A DNA stretch of 36,942 bases from Deltaproteobacteria bacterium (GTDB lineage Bacteria > Myxococcota_A > UBA9160 > SMWR01), in the NCBI GenBank assembly GCA_019310965.1, contig JAFDDG010000047.1:1-36942 (forward strand), written 5' to 3'. The position numbers and the translations under genes were made by a program. Under the pieces are notes generated by a model, which was not told the origin of the DNA, searched no databases, and worked only from the letters and a program-made list of their open reading frames with translations. Positions 25,889-33,987 of the stretch are shown piece after piece. Every line of letters starts with the position of its first letter. Positions within the stretch are counted from its first letter, which is position 1.

Positions 25889-27322
25889 TCAGTCGGAGGA
25901 GCCCGCCCCGCCGCCCTGCACGCGCTTGGCGTCGAGCTGTGCGCGAATCGAAGCGTGGGCCTCTTCCGTCAGCCCGAAGCCGGCCAGGATGACCGCCCCG
26001 ATCGCGAAGCTCGCGAGTGGGACCAAGCCATTCAGGCTGCGGATCGCGAGCTGGGTCGCTGCCGTCTGTTGCGGCGCGTTGGCCTCGTAGCCGACCCAGG
26101 CGAGCGCCAGGCCCGTCAGCATCGCCATCACGCCACTCGAAGACTTGAAGAGAAAGGTATAGGCGGAATAGTAGGCGCCCTCCTTGCGTTCGCCGGTCGC
26201 GAGCTCATCGGCATCGATGACGTCCGCCAGGATCGAGGAGCCGAGAACGGTGCCACAAGCACTCGCCGCACCAGTCAGCGTGACCACCATCTGCATCCAG
26301 CGAAGATCGCCTTCGCCGACGAAGAAGAGCGCGAAATACCCGAGCATCCCGGTGCCAAGGCCAACGAGCCAGGCGCGCTTCTTCCCGATCCGCCTGGAGA
26401 GCCAGAGCCAGAACGAGAGCGAGAGCAGCGACGCTCCCACGTAGAAGATGAAGATCTCCCCGATCTTGCCGGGCAGGCCGACGACGTATTGCATCAGGAA
26501 CGGGGCCAGCACCATGCTCGCGCCCGAGCCCGTGTGCTCGATGAAGATCATCGCGAGCAGCTGCCGCGCGTGGCGGTTCTTCCAGACATCGCGGGCCACA
26601 CCCGCTGCGCTCTTCCCCCCGCGCCGACGATTCTCCGCCGGCTCGCGCAGGATCGCGACCGAGAGCGTGACGAGCAGCAAGACGGCGACGCCCGAGACGA
26701 CCGCGATGTGGGTCGCAGAGCCACGCGGATCGGACGCGGTCATCAGATAGGGCATCGCAACCACGAGGCTGCCCACCATTCCGACATAGCCGGCCGCCTG
26801 GCGTGCGGCGAAGATGCGCGAGACCCCGTGATGATCGAGGGTGAGTTCTGCGCCGAGCGCCTGATGCGGCGTGAGGAAGATCGTCATCGCGGAATTGAAG
26901 CCAAGTATGGCCACGGCCATCCAGGCGATCAGGGCCGTCGTACCGAGCGTCGCGGGCGGGGCCCAGACCATCAGGCCGAAGCCGGCGATGGGGAGCGCCG
27001 AGACCGCGAGCCAGGGGCGTCGCCGGCCCCAACGATGGCTCGTTCGGTCACTCCAGACACCGGCCAACGGATCGGTCACCGCGTCCCAGAGTCTTCCAAC
27101 GCCGAAGAGGATTCCCATCGCCACCGGCGGAACGAGCAGCACGTCGATCGCGTGCTTGTTGATGAAGGACATGAAGAGGACGAGCGAGAAATTCACGGCC
27201 AGCATCGGAGAGGCATAGGCGAGGAGCATCGCGAGCGGCACGCCGCTCGTCCGTCTTCCAGCATCGGAGGCCGCGTCCCGATCCGAGCCGTCCGTCGCCG
27301 AGTGCCGATCCGAGTCAGACAT
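25889..27322 (-). CDS. MFS transporter, GPH/MFS_2-type
   Basis: The 477-residue transporter has 12 predicted membrane segments. It has the cation-symporter sub-fold of GPH/melibiose-like carriers: LLAYASPMLAVNFS in TM1, GRLWDAVTDPLAGVWSDRTSHRWGRRRPWL across TM2-3, and GSSILADVIDADELATGERKEGAYYSAYTF after TM8. Such proteins import sugars, lipids or related solutes with Na+ or H+. The start at 27322 overlaps the stop of the upstream MFS gene by 8 nt (ATGTCTGA), a sign of translational coupling. There is no independent ribosome site. A longer in-frame extension upstream to 27421 covers coding sequence of the neighbour and is rejected. Substrate unknown. Confidence 0.9.
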   Translation of the reverse strand: MSDSDRHSATDGSDRDAASDAGRRTSGVPLAMLLAYASPMLAVNFSLVLFMSFINKHAIDVLLVPPVAMGILFGVGRLWDAVTDPLAGVWSDRTSHRWGRRRPWLAVSALPIAGFGLMVWAPPATLGTTALIAWMAVAILGFNSAMTIFLTPHQALGAELTLDHHGVSRIFAARQAAGYVGMVGSLVVAMPYLMTASDPRGSATHIAVVSGVAVLLLVTLSVAILREPAENRRRGGKSAAGVARDVWKNRHARQLLAMIFIEHTGSGASMVLAPFLMQYVVGLPGKIGEIFIFYVGASLLSLSFWLWLSRRIGKKRAWLVGLGTGMLGYFALFFVGEGDLRWMQMVVTLTGAASACGTVLGSSILADVIDADELATGERKEGAYYSAYTFLFKSSSGVMAMLTGLALAWVGYEANAPQQTAATQLAIRSLNGLVPLASFAIGAVILAGFGLTEEAHASIRAQLDAKRVQGGGAGSSD

Positions 27323-28595
27323 TCTTGGCTCGTTCGACGTCTGCGCGCAACGTGACGGACGCGAACAGGTAGAAGATTCCGGCGATGAGTGCCCCCCCTG
27401 CCACGACGCTGAGCAGCGCATAGCGGATGGCCAGGTCGCCGAAGTCGCCGGCCAGCGTGTCGCTGAGGCGCCCGACCAGCCACGGACCCACGCCGCCCCC
27501 CATGATGCTGACGACGAAGAGGTGGATCGCCACGGACATCGCGCGCATCCGCGGCTTCGCCAGGAACTGGTTCATCGCGTACAGCGGGCCCGTATAGACC
27601 CCCGTCGCAAAGATGAGTAGAGCGAAGCCGAAGAGCGCCGCCATGGGGCTCCCCGCCAGCGCGAAGCCGGCGACAGCCGGCACGCTCGCGAACGCCGCCA
27701 GCGCGGGAAGACGCGCGTACCAGCGGCGATCGGCCATCGAGAGCCGATCCGCCCAGACGCCGCCGAGCAGGCCACCGGCGCCGCCGACGATGCCGGTGAG
27801 CAGCCCGAGTGCGGTGCCCACTTCGCCGAGAGAAAAGTCGTGCACTCGGATCAGCAGGGTGGGCGACCAGATCGCCACCGAGTAGGCCGACCCCGCGTGG
27901 CAGGACGCCGCGACGAGCAGCCACACGTAGGCGCGCTGCTGCATGAGGAAGGCCACGACGTCACGGAGCGGTTGCGCCGCCGCGCCCGCCGAACGCGGCG
28001 GCTCGGGCACCGTGAAGCCCACGAGCAGCGCCAGCAGAAGGCCCGGTGCACCGAGGACGACGAAGGTGAGACGCCAGCCGAGCGCCTGCCCGATCCAGCC
28101 CGCGGCGAGGTAGCCGAACATGATGCCGACGTAGACGCCGACGCCGAAGATCGCGAGGGCGCGCGCGCGGTGCTCCGGAGCGAAGCTATCCGAGATCATC
28201 GAGTGCGAGGCCGGCGCGCCGGACGCTTCGCCGATCCCGACTCCCATACGCAGGAAGACCAGCATGCCGAAACTGCGCGCGAAGCCGGAAAGCGCCGTCA
28301 TCGTACTCCACACGGCGAGCCCGATCGCCACCACCGTGCGGCGGGTGCCGCGGTCCGCCCAGCGCGCCAGAGGAATGCCCATGACCGAGTGCACGACCAT
28401 GAACACCGCGCCCGTCAGCAGGCCCATCTGCTCGTCGCTAGCCGAGAAGTCCGCCTTGATCTGGTTGAGGAGCACCGAGACGATGTTGCGATCGACGAAG
28501 TTGAACGTATTCACGAGGAGCAGGATCGCGAGCACGTAGCGCGGCGACCGTCCGATCCCGCCCTTCACCGCGCTTTCCGTGGGCGTCGAGGGCAT
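27315..28595 (-). CDS. MFS transporter, spinster-like
   Basis: The 426-residue major facilitator has 12 predicted helices. TM1 is YVLAILLLVNTFNFVDRNIV, followed by a loop LARWADRGTRR (motif A) and FLRMGVGIGEASGAPASHSM. VGIMFGYLAAGWIGQALGWR is the usual linker to TM5-6. This TM4 GEA pattern is common in spinster-type (sphingolipid/aromatic-acid) carriers, though substrates in bacteria are mostly unknown. ATG 28595 starts two bases after the MOSC gene stop. An upstream in-frame extension overlapping the MOSC gene is rejected. The three genes (MOSC, this MFS, GPH-type MFS) form a tight operon, so the two pumps may be expressed together. Confidence 0.9.
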   Translation of the reverse strand: MPSTPTESAVKGGIGRSPRYVLAILLLVNTFNFVDRNIVSVLLNQIKADFSASDEQMGLLTGAVFMVVHSVMGIPLARWADRGTRRTVVAIGLAVWSTMTALSGFARSFGMLVFLRMGVGIGEASGAPASHSMISDSFAPEHRARALAIFGVGVYVGIMFGYLAAGWIGQALGWRLTFVVLGAPGLLLALLVGFTVPEPPRSAGAAAQPLRDVVAFLMQQRAYVWLLVAASCHAGSAYSVAIWSPTLLIRVHDFSLGEVGTALGLLTGIVGGAGGLLGGVWADRLSMADRRWYARLPALAAFASVPAVAGFALAGSPMAALFGFALLIFATGVYTGPLYAMNQFLAKPRMRAMSVAIHLFVVSIMGGGVGPWLVGRLSDTLAGDFGDLAIRYALLSVVAGGALIAGIFYLFASVTLRADVERAKNV

Positions 28596-28597
28596 GC

Positions 28598-29449
28598 TCA
28601 GTCGAGCAGGCTGAAGGCATCGCCTCGGCGGACGTCCCCGGGCTCTTCCACCATCGCGTAGACGCCGAGGTTGCCCTCGGCCTCCCTCACCAGCGTCCGC
28701 ATGACGCGTGGGTCCTTCGGGATGTCGGCGAAGCCGTGTGTCGTCATCACGCAGCGAATGCAGGTGGATTGGATCGAGACGACGGCGCTGCCGATTCGAG
28801 CGCGGCGGCCGATCCATTCCTGCTCGGGAAAGGAGCCGGCCTCCGCGGTTTCGAGCAGGAGGTTCGGGCGAAAACGACGCGCCTCGATGCGACTCTCGGG
28901 TGCCGCGCTCGCCAGCGAATCAATGGAGCGTTGCGTCAAGAGCAGGAGCGGATAGGCGTCGAAGAAGGGCCCGTTGCGCGCGTAGAACTCGATGAGCTCG
29001 GGCGCAGGGTTCGAGAAGTCCGGCTGCGGCTCGCCCTCTTCTCTCGCCATCATCTTCTGCATCTCATCCAGCAGCGGCACGTCCTCTCGCGGCACGGCCT
29101 GGCGCGCCTCGGACACGACGGGCCACAGGGTGACATCGCGCCCGACGACGCGACCCACGCGCTCGGCCGCGCCTTCGGCATCGGCGCGGAAGGTCTCGCC
29201 GTCGGGAAGTCGAATCTGCGGAACGAGCGGCGTCTCCTCGGTGTCGGCGTACCACGCCGCGCAGCTCATCAGGCTGGCACTGCGCTTGCCGACGAAAAAG
29301 TCGGCTCGCACTTCGTCACGGACACCCCAGGCGCGGTCGCCGGGGATCCCGCTCTCCCCCAGCGACGCCCCGTCGAGCTCTTCGCCCAACATGCTCTTCA
29401 CCGGGTAGCGGAAGATTCCAGAGACCCGTCCCACCTCACTCATGCTCAC
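28598..29449 (-). CDS. MOSC domain-containing protein
   Basis: The 283-residue protein has an N-terminal beta-barrel (YPVKSMLGEEL, GIPGDRAWGVRD) and a C-terminal MOSC domain. The molybdenum-ligand cysteine lies in STCIRCVMTTHGFADIPKDP, and FRPNLLLET precedes it. This order matches YcbX/mARC-type proteins that bind Mo cofactor and reduce N-hydroxylated compounds. No ferredoxin domain is fused, unlike E. coli YcbX. The start is either GTG 29449 (AAGGAG four bases upstream) or ATG 29443 (ten bases); both are listed as possible, and I give the outer one. It opens the operon with two MFS genes. The space up to the divergent NTF2-like gene, 226 bp, must hold promoters; TATAGT at 29629 is one candidate -10 box. 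Confidence 0.9.
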   Translation of the reverse strand: MSMSEVGRVSGIFRYPVKSMLGEELDGASLGESGIPGDRAWGVRDEVRADFFVGKRSASLMSCAAWYADTEETPLVPQIRLPDGETFRADAEGAAERVGRVVGRDVTLWPVVSEARQAVPREDVPLLDEMQKMMAREEGEPQPDFSNPAPELIEFYARNGPFFDAYPLLLLTQRSIDSLASAAPESRIEARRFRPNLLLETAEAGSFPEQEWIGRRARIGSAVVSIQSTCIRCVMTTHGFADIPKDPRVMRTLVREAEGNLGVYAMVEEPGDVRRGDAFSLLD

Positions 29450-29675
29450 GCCGCTCCTTCCGTCGATTGCTCAGCGAGACACCCGGCCCGAGACGAGCCG
29501 AACAGCGTGCCCAAGGGCAGCCACGATACAGGAGAAAGCTCTCCCGGCAGCTGCTGGCGTGACGAGAGACCGGGCGCGGATCTCGAGCACCCCACGGACG
29601 AGCACATTCCCCCTGCGCTCGACACGCGTATAGTGGGCCGCACCGCCCCAGAAGGGTGGGTGAGAGGGAAGAGGC

Positions 29676-30092
29676 ATGAGCCGCGACGAGATGGAAGCCG
29701 CCGTTCTCGGCTACTTCGACGCCGTGGGCAAGCGGGATCGGGCCCGCCTGCTCGAACTCTTCACGCCCGACCTGCGCTGGCGTGTGCCCAACGGCGCCAT
29801 CGAGCCCTACGCCGGGCTCCACGAGGGTGCCGAGACGATCGTCGAGACCATGCTCGGCGCCGTCGGCGGCGCCTTCATTCCCGGCAGCCAAGCGACCGAG
29901 ATCCTCAATCTCGTCTTCGGCGACGATCTCGCGGTGGCGGAGACCGAGATGCGCGCGAAGACACCGGCAGGCGACGAGTACCGCAACAGCTACTGCTTCT
30001 TCTTCGAGTTTCGCGACGGCCGCATCTCGGAGATTCGCGAGCACGTCGACACGCGCACCGCCGCCAACTTCTTTGGTGGAGGGAGCCAGTAG
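29676..30092 (+). CDS. Nuclear transport factor 2-like (SnoaL-like) protein
   Basis: The 138-residue protein is a single NTF2/SnoaL-like cone fold: EMEAAVLGYFDAVGKRDRARL, LFTPDLRWRVPNG, YRNSYCFFFEFRDGRISEIR and EHVDTRTAANFF. This fold is used by ketosteroid isomerase, polyketide cyclase and many small-molecule lyases, so the reaction is open. The spacing of GAGGGA (six bases) fixes the start. Its stop TAG shares one base with the GTG start of the following APH-like kinase gene (TAGTG), so the two are translationally coupled and probably act on related substrates. No signal peptide. Confidence 0.85.
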   Translation: MSRDEMEAAVLGYFDAVGKRDRARLLELFTPDLRWRVPNGAIEPYAGLHEGAETIVETMLGAVGGAFIPGSQATEILNLVFGDDLAVAETEMRAKTPAGDEYRNSYCFFFEFRDGRISEIREHVDTRTAANFFGGGSQ

Positions 30093-31462
30093 TGGAGGAT
30101 CCGGCATTCCAGGGCTTTCTCGATTGGGCGCGGGGCGCCGTCGGCGGGCGCGTCGTGCGCTGCGAGCGACAAGGCGAACGACGCTCGGGCGGACGGCCCG
30201 CCTTCTTCATCGACTTCGATCGCGACGGCGAAGAGGTCCGAACCTACGCGCGCATGGATCGCGGCGACGGACAGCTCATCAACAGAGCGTTCGGACTCGA
30301 CCGCGAGTACCGGGTGCTCGTCGGGCTCAACGAGCGGGGCATCCGCGTGCCGAAGGTCCACGGCCTGTGCGAGGCGCCGCGCGGCATCCTGATGGAGAAC
30401 GTGCCGGGCGCGTTCGACTACACCGAGCTTCCCCCTGGCAAGACCCGCGACGCGCTCGATCGGGACTTCCTCGAAGAGCTAGACAAGCTCCACCGCATCG
30501 AACCGGGCTTCTGGGTCGAGATCGGCCTGAACGAGCCGAAGACACCGGACGAGATTGCGCTCGCCGATCTCTCTATCTGGGAACGCACCTATCGCCTCGC
30601 ACTGCGGCGCCCGGTGCCGCTCGTCGAGTTCTCGACGCGTTGGTTGCGACGCAACGTTCCGCCCGCGCCCGAGCGGGTCGCGCTCGTCCAAGGCGACACC
30701 GGACCGGGGCAGTTCATCTACGAGGGCGCACAGCTCAAGGCCATCATCGACTGGGAGTTCGCGCATCTGGCGGACCCGATCCTCGATCTGGCGCAGATCC
30801 GCACCCGCGACTTCTACAATCCGGGCGGAGACATGACGGCGTGGATGCAGACCTACGCCGACATCTCGGGCGTACCGATCGATGCGCCGCGACTCCGCTA
30901 CTACACCGTAAAATCGATGTTGATCACGCCGCTCGCGCTCGCCGGGGTGTGCCAGAACATGGTGCCCCAGGCGGACCACGCCGAGTGGTACTCCCAGGAG
31001 GTCGCCTACAAGCGCGCCACCGCCGAGGCACTCGGTGAGGCGGTCGATGTCGCGCTGCGCGACCCGGCGATGCCGGATGCTGAGCCCTCGGACGCGGACG
31101 CGATCTTCGACCTGCTCGACCAGAACCTGCGCGAGGAACATCGACCCGCCGCGCCGGACGCCTACGCGAAGTACCGCATCGATCTGGCGCTACGCCTCTC
31201 CAAGCACCTGCGCAACGTGCAGGCCATCGGGCCTGCGCTCAGGCGACAGGAGGATGAAGACCGCGCCGAGCTGTTGGGAGCCGCGCTCGGCAGCGAAGCG
31301 GCGAGCGAGGCGAAGCTCCTGGAGCGCATCGAGGCCGAGGAGCGCGACGACGACGCGGCCCTGGTGGCCTACCTCTACCGGCGCTCGGTCCGGGAGGAAG
31401 CCGTCTGGACCGGCGCGCTGGGCGTCGGCGAAGGAGCGAAGCTCCAGCCACTCGCGCTCTGA
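30092..31462 (+). CDS. APH-type phosphotransferase with altered kinase motif
   Basis: The 456-residue protein has an aminoglycoside-phosphotransferase-like core. FGLDREYRVLVGLNERGIRVP is the N-lobe, LMENVPG is the hinge, and VALVQGDTGPGQFIYEGAQL with AIIDWEFAHLADPILDLAQI holds the catalytic loop and Mg site. The Brenner motif is QGDxxxxQ instead of HGDxxxxN. The catalytic Asp is kept, but the preceding His and the Mg-binding Asn are replaced by Gln. The C-terminal 180 residues are helical. Such ACAD10/CoA-linked phosphotransferases often act on short-chain hydroxyacyl or similar compounds. It is coupled to the NTF2-like gene. An overlapping 908-codon frame further upstream is antisense to the MOSC gene and not counted. 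Confidence 0.82.
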   Translation: MEDPAFQGFLDWARGAVGGRVVRCERQGERRSGGRPAFFIDFDRDGEEVRTYARMDRGDGQLINRAFGLDREYRVLVGLNERGIRVPKVHGLCEAPRGILMENVPGAFDYTELPPGKTRDALDRDFLEELDKLHRIEPGFWVEIGLNEPKTPDEIALADLSIWERTYRLALRRPVPLVEFSTRWLRRNVPPAPERVALVQGDTGPGQFIYEGAQLKAIIDWEFAHLADPILDLAQIRTRDFYNPGGDMTAWMQTYADISGVPIDAPRLRYYTVKSMLITPLALAGVCQNMVPQADHAEWYSQEVAYKRATAEALGEAVDVALRDPAMPDAEPSDADAIFDLLDQNLREEHRPAAPDAYAKYRIDLALRLSKHLRNVQAIGPALRRQEDEDRAELLGAALGSEAASEAKLLERIEAEERDDDAALVAYLYRRSVREEAVWTGALGVGEGAKLQPLAL

Positions 31463-31505
31463 CGCCCGCCGCTGCGCGCTGCACCTGACGCCGGCGCGCC
31501 GCGCG

Positions 31506-32372
31506 TCAACGCATCTTCTCGATGACGTCGTCGCCGAAGCGCTGGATGCCATCGATCTTCTTCTCGAGATCGTCGGTGAGCCCGTGATAGAAGGCCCAGG
31601 GCATCGTCAGGATGTGGTTGACGCCACCGTCGCCGAGGCGCTGGTAGCCCTCCACGTTGCCCGCATCGCTGGCGCTGGCCATGACGTCGAAGCTCTCGCT
31701 CCGCCCCAGCCGCTCGCGATGGGCCCGCACCGTCTCGACGCATTCCAGGATCTCGGCGGTGGTCTGCAGGTCCGAGAGCCAGCCGTCGTTGCGCGCGGCC
31801 CGGCGCAGTGCGGGCTGCGAGATGCCACCGACCCAGACCGGGATCCGCTTCTCGGGGATGGGCGGCGTCAGCTTGAGGCGGTCGAACCGATAGAACTCGC
31901 CGTCGTGCTCGACCATCTCCCCGCTCCAGAGCTTCTGCATCACCTCGAGCATCTCGTCGGCCCGCGCGCCACGCCGCTGGAAATCCTGCCCCAGCAGCTC
32001 GAACTCGACCTTCGACCAGCCGACACCGACGGTCAGCGTGATGCGATCGCTGGAGATGGCCGCCGCGGTGGCAATGGCCTTCGCCGCCAGAAACGGATTT
32101 CGCATCGGCAACACGAACACATTCGTCGTGAAGCGCAGCCGCTTCGTCACGGCGGCCAGCGCACCCGCAACCACCCACGCATCCGGAAATTCCGAGTTCT
32201 CGTCGTAACGGCGGCTCCCGTCGTCGGTGTAGGGGTATGGCGTGTCGAGGGTCTCCGGATAGATCGCGTGGTCGGAGAACGCCATCGCCTCGTAGCCGGC
32301 CTCCTCGGCCGCCAACGCGATCGGGACCAGATGCTGCGGCGGCTGGAAGGCGCCGGAAATCACGAACTTCAT
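31506..32372 (-). CDS. LLM-class F420/FMN-dependent oxidoreductase (Rv2161c/TIGR03619-like)
   Basis: The 288-residue luciferase-like protein starts MKFVISGAFQPPQHL. It contains GYEAMAFSDHAIYPET, RLRFTTNVFVLPMRNPFLAAK, RITLTVGVGWSKVEFELLGQ and IPVWVGGISQPALRRAARNDGW, the usual order for TIGR03619 enzymes. These are thought to use reduced F420 or FMN. The start at 32372 has AGGAG five bases upstream. An in-frame extension to 32486 is rejected because it has no homology-like content. It is convergent with the APH-type gene. The 132-bp space toward the cupin gene holds nothing recognisable. It is the third LLM gene in the window and differs in subfamily from the pair at 3.4-5.5 kb. Confidence 0.9.
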   Translation of the reverse strand: MKFVISGAFQPPQHLVPIALAAEEAGYEAMAFSDHAIYPETLDTPYPYTDDGSRRYDENSEFPDAWVVAGALAAVTKRLRFTTNVFVLPMRNPFLAAKAIATAAAISSDRITLTVGVGWSKVEFELLGQDFQRRGARADEMLEVMQKLWSGEMVEHDGEFYRFDRLKLTPPIPEKRIPVWVGGISQPALRRAARNDGWLSDLQTTAEILECVETVRAHRERLGRSESFDVMASASDAGNVEGYQRLGDGGVNHILTMPWAFYHGLTDDLEKKIDGIQRFGDDVIEKMR

Positions 32373-32504
32373 CGGTGCTCCTGAAGGGGTTGTGACGAGG
32401 TGGAGGAGTGCCAATGCACCGGGCCCGTGCAGCGGAATGATCCGCCTACCGGCCTCCGCCCACGCCGTCACGGTGGCTCCCACCACCGTCCGGCGCCCGA
32501 CGGC

Positions 32505-32993
32505 CTAGCCAGCCCGCTCGGCTCCGATCAGAACCGCGCACAGCACCAGCGGCTCGTCGCCGACCACGCGCCAGGCGTGACGCGTGCCGCGCTGGATGAC
32601 GCAGTCGCCGCTGGTGACCCGCTCCTTGCGGCCGTCGTCGAGCTCGAGGTCCGCCGCGCCAGACACGATGAAGACGTAGTCGATCGTGTCCGTGGTGTGC
32701 ATGGAGGCGTCTTCCGGATCGAAGTAACCGCGGATCTCCTCGGGGAGATCGCTGGTCTTCAAGCCTGCGCCCGCGTGGGGGGGCACGGACAGCAGGCGGA
32801 ACGACGTCTCGCCGGCCACCGGGAAGTAGCCAATCGACGCGGGCGCCTTGGGGTCGGTGGCGTCGGGGACGCGCAGCGCACCCTTCGTCGTCCATAAGTC
32901 GTAGCTGCCGGGCATCGGCTGGTTGGGCGGCTCGCCCGCGTAGGAGAACACGGCCTTGCCGCGCTCATCGTGTCCCGTGATGCAGACCTTCAC
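32505..32993 (-). CDS. Cupin-domain protein, cytosolic
   Basis: The 162-residue protein has a C-terminal cupin: TTDTIDYVFIVSGAADLELD, DGRKERVTSGDCVIQRG and TRHAWRVVGDEP. The motif-2 histidine is in GTRHAW, while motif 1 is degenerate (HTTDTIDY in place of HxH), so the metal site may be incomplete. GTG 32993 is chosen because AGGAGG lies directly upstream at the usual spacing; a GTG six bases earlier overlaps that site. It has the same layout as the exported cupin at 35250 (HRTKAIDFIQVLDG ... GDCVVQNGTLHAW), so the two are likely paralogues. It is divergent from the selenoprotein gene, 111 bp apart, and may share control. Confidence 0.85.
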   Translation of the reverse strand: MKVCITGHDERGKAVFSYAGEPPNQPMPGSYDLWTTKGALRVPDATDPKAPASIGYFPVAGETSFRLLSVPPHAGAGLKTSDLPEEIRGYFDPEDASMHTTDTIDYVFIVSGAADLELDDGRKERVTSGDCVIQRGTRHAWRVVGDEPLVLCAVLIGAERAG

Positions 32994-33104
32994 GCTCACC
33001 TCCTGGTCGTTGGATGCCTAGATTACCTGCCAGACCCACTGCATTGGAAGCCCGACGATGCGGCCCCGTCGCCGTAGGGCGCACGAGTCGGTACGGTCTC
33101 CCGC

Positions 33105-33959
33105 ATGGCACACCGCGTCGATCCGTGGCGTTTCGCAGGCTCGTTCATCGCCAAGGCGCTGGGAGGCGCCATCCCCGAGGCACCCAGCCACCCGCCGATC
33201 CCCTGGGAGCCGCTCGCGAAGCCGCTCTCCGAATGCCGGGTTGCACTGCTCTCGACGGCGGGGCTCTCGATGCAGGGCGACGCGCCGTTCGACATGGACT
33301 TCGAGCGCGCCAACCCGACCCGAGGCGATTCGAGCTGGCGGCGCCTCCCGGACGACGCCACTGAGGCGACGATCGTCGCCAACCACCTGCACATCGACAC
33401 GGGCTACATCGAGCGCGACCTCAATGTGGCGCTGCCGCTCGATCGGCTACGCGAGCTGGCGGCCGAGGGCGTCATCCGGGACGTCGCCCCGAGCCACTAC
33501 TCGATCATGGGCTACCAGGGCAACGACTCCTCTCAGCTCGTGAAGCAGAGCGCGCCCGAGATCGCGGCGGCGATGCGAAGCGAAGAGGTCGATCTGGCGC
33601 TGCTGGCACCGGTCTGACCGGATTGCTGCCGGTCCGTGGGACTGGTCGCGCGGGAGATCGAGGCTGCCGGAATTTCCACCGTCAGCCTCAACATGATCTG
33701 GGTCTACCAGAATCTCATCGGCATGCCGCGGGTCGCGGCGATCGAGCACCCGTTCGGGCGCCCCTACGGCGATGTCGGCGACGCCGAGACCCAAGGCGCG
33801 GTGCTGCGCGCCGCACTCGACGTCGCCACTCGAGCTCAGGAGCCGGGCCACGTCGAGCACCTGCCCTTCCGCTGGCACCAGGACCCCAAGGAGACGAAAT
33901 GGCACCCGAAGGAGCCATCTCCGATCATCGCGCTGATCCAGAAGCGGCGCGGCAAATAG
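33105..33959 (+). CDS. Selenoprotein of the GrdB/PrdB-like family (in-frame UGA = Sec171)
   Basis: One reading frame from ATG 33105 to TAG 33959 is interrupted only by TGA at 33615-33617. Read as selenocysteine, it gives a 284-residue protein. The N-terminal half is PLSECRVALLSTAGLSMQGD, DTGYIERDLNVALPLDRLRE and LAAEGVIRDVAPSHYSIMGY, as I recall for the 'glycine/sarcosine/betaine reductase selenoprotein B family'. At the UGA the chain reads LALLAPV-U-PDCCRSVGLVAREIEAAG, matching relatives with LTPV-(U/C)-PxC. The redox motif is therefore U171-x-x-C174, plus C175. The tail has VSLNMIWVYQNLIGMPRVAA. Clear conservation continues after the UGA, which argues against a nonsense mutation. A hairpin follows the UGA. 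No signal peptide; a cytosolic thiol-selenol oxidoreductase is inferred. Confidence 0.88.
33615..33645 (+). promoter_or_regulatory. UGA (Sec) codon and SECIS-like hairpin
   Basis: After TGA 33615-33617 and an 11-nt spacer, CCGGTCC (33629-33635) pairs with GGACTGG (33639-33645), leaving a GTG loop at 33636-33638. The stem has seven pairs including one G-U. The loop begins 18 nt after the UGA and its first base is G, both within the ranges I recall for bacterial SECIS elements. A competing small hairpin (ACCGG 33617-33621 with CCGGT 33629-33633) also exists. Function needs SelB, which is not in this window. Confidence 0.68.
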
Positions 33960-33987
33960 GCCGCGCTGCGTCGAGAAAGGGCCCTCC

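Noticed and set aside
28736-30091. A very long open frame (28736-31462) in front of the APH-type gene
   Set aside because: Its first half is antisense to the MOSC gene and the NTF2-like gene overlaps it in another frame. High GC produces long stop-free frames. The conserved domain begins at GTG 30092.
33615-33617. The UGA as a plain nonsense mutation splitting a Cys-type gene
   Set aside because: The codon sits exactly where relatives have U or C in the UxxC motif, conservation continues in frame, and a SECIS-like hairpin follows. A mutation of TGC/TGT to TGA cannot be excluded if the genome lacks SelB.
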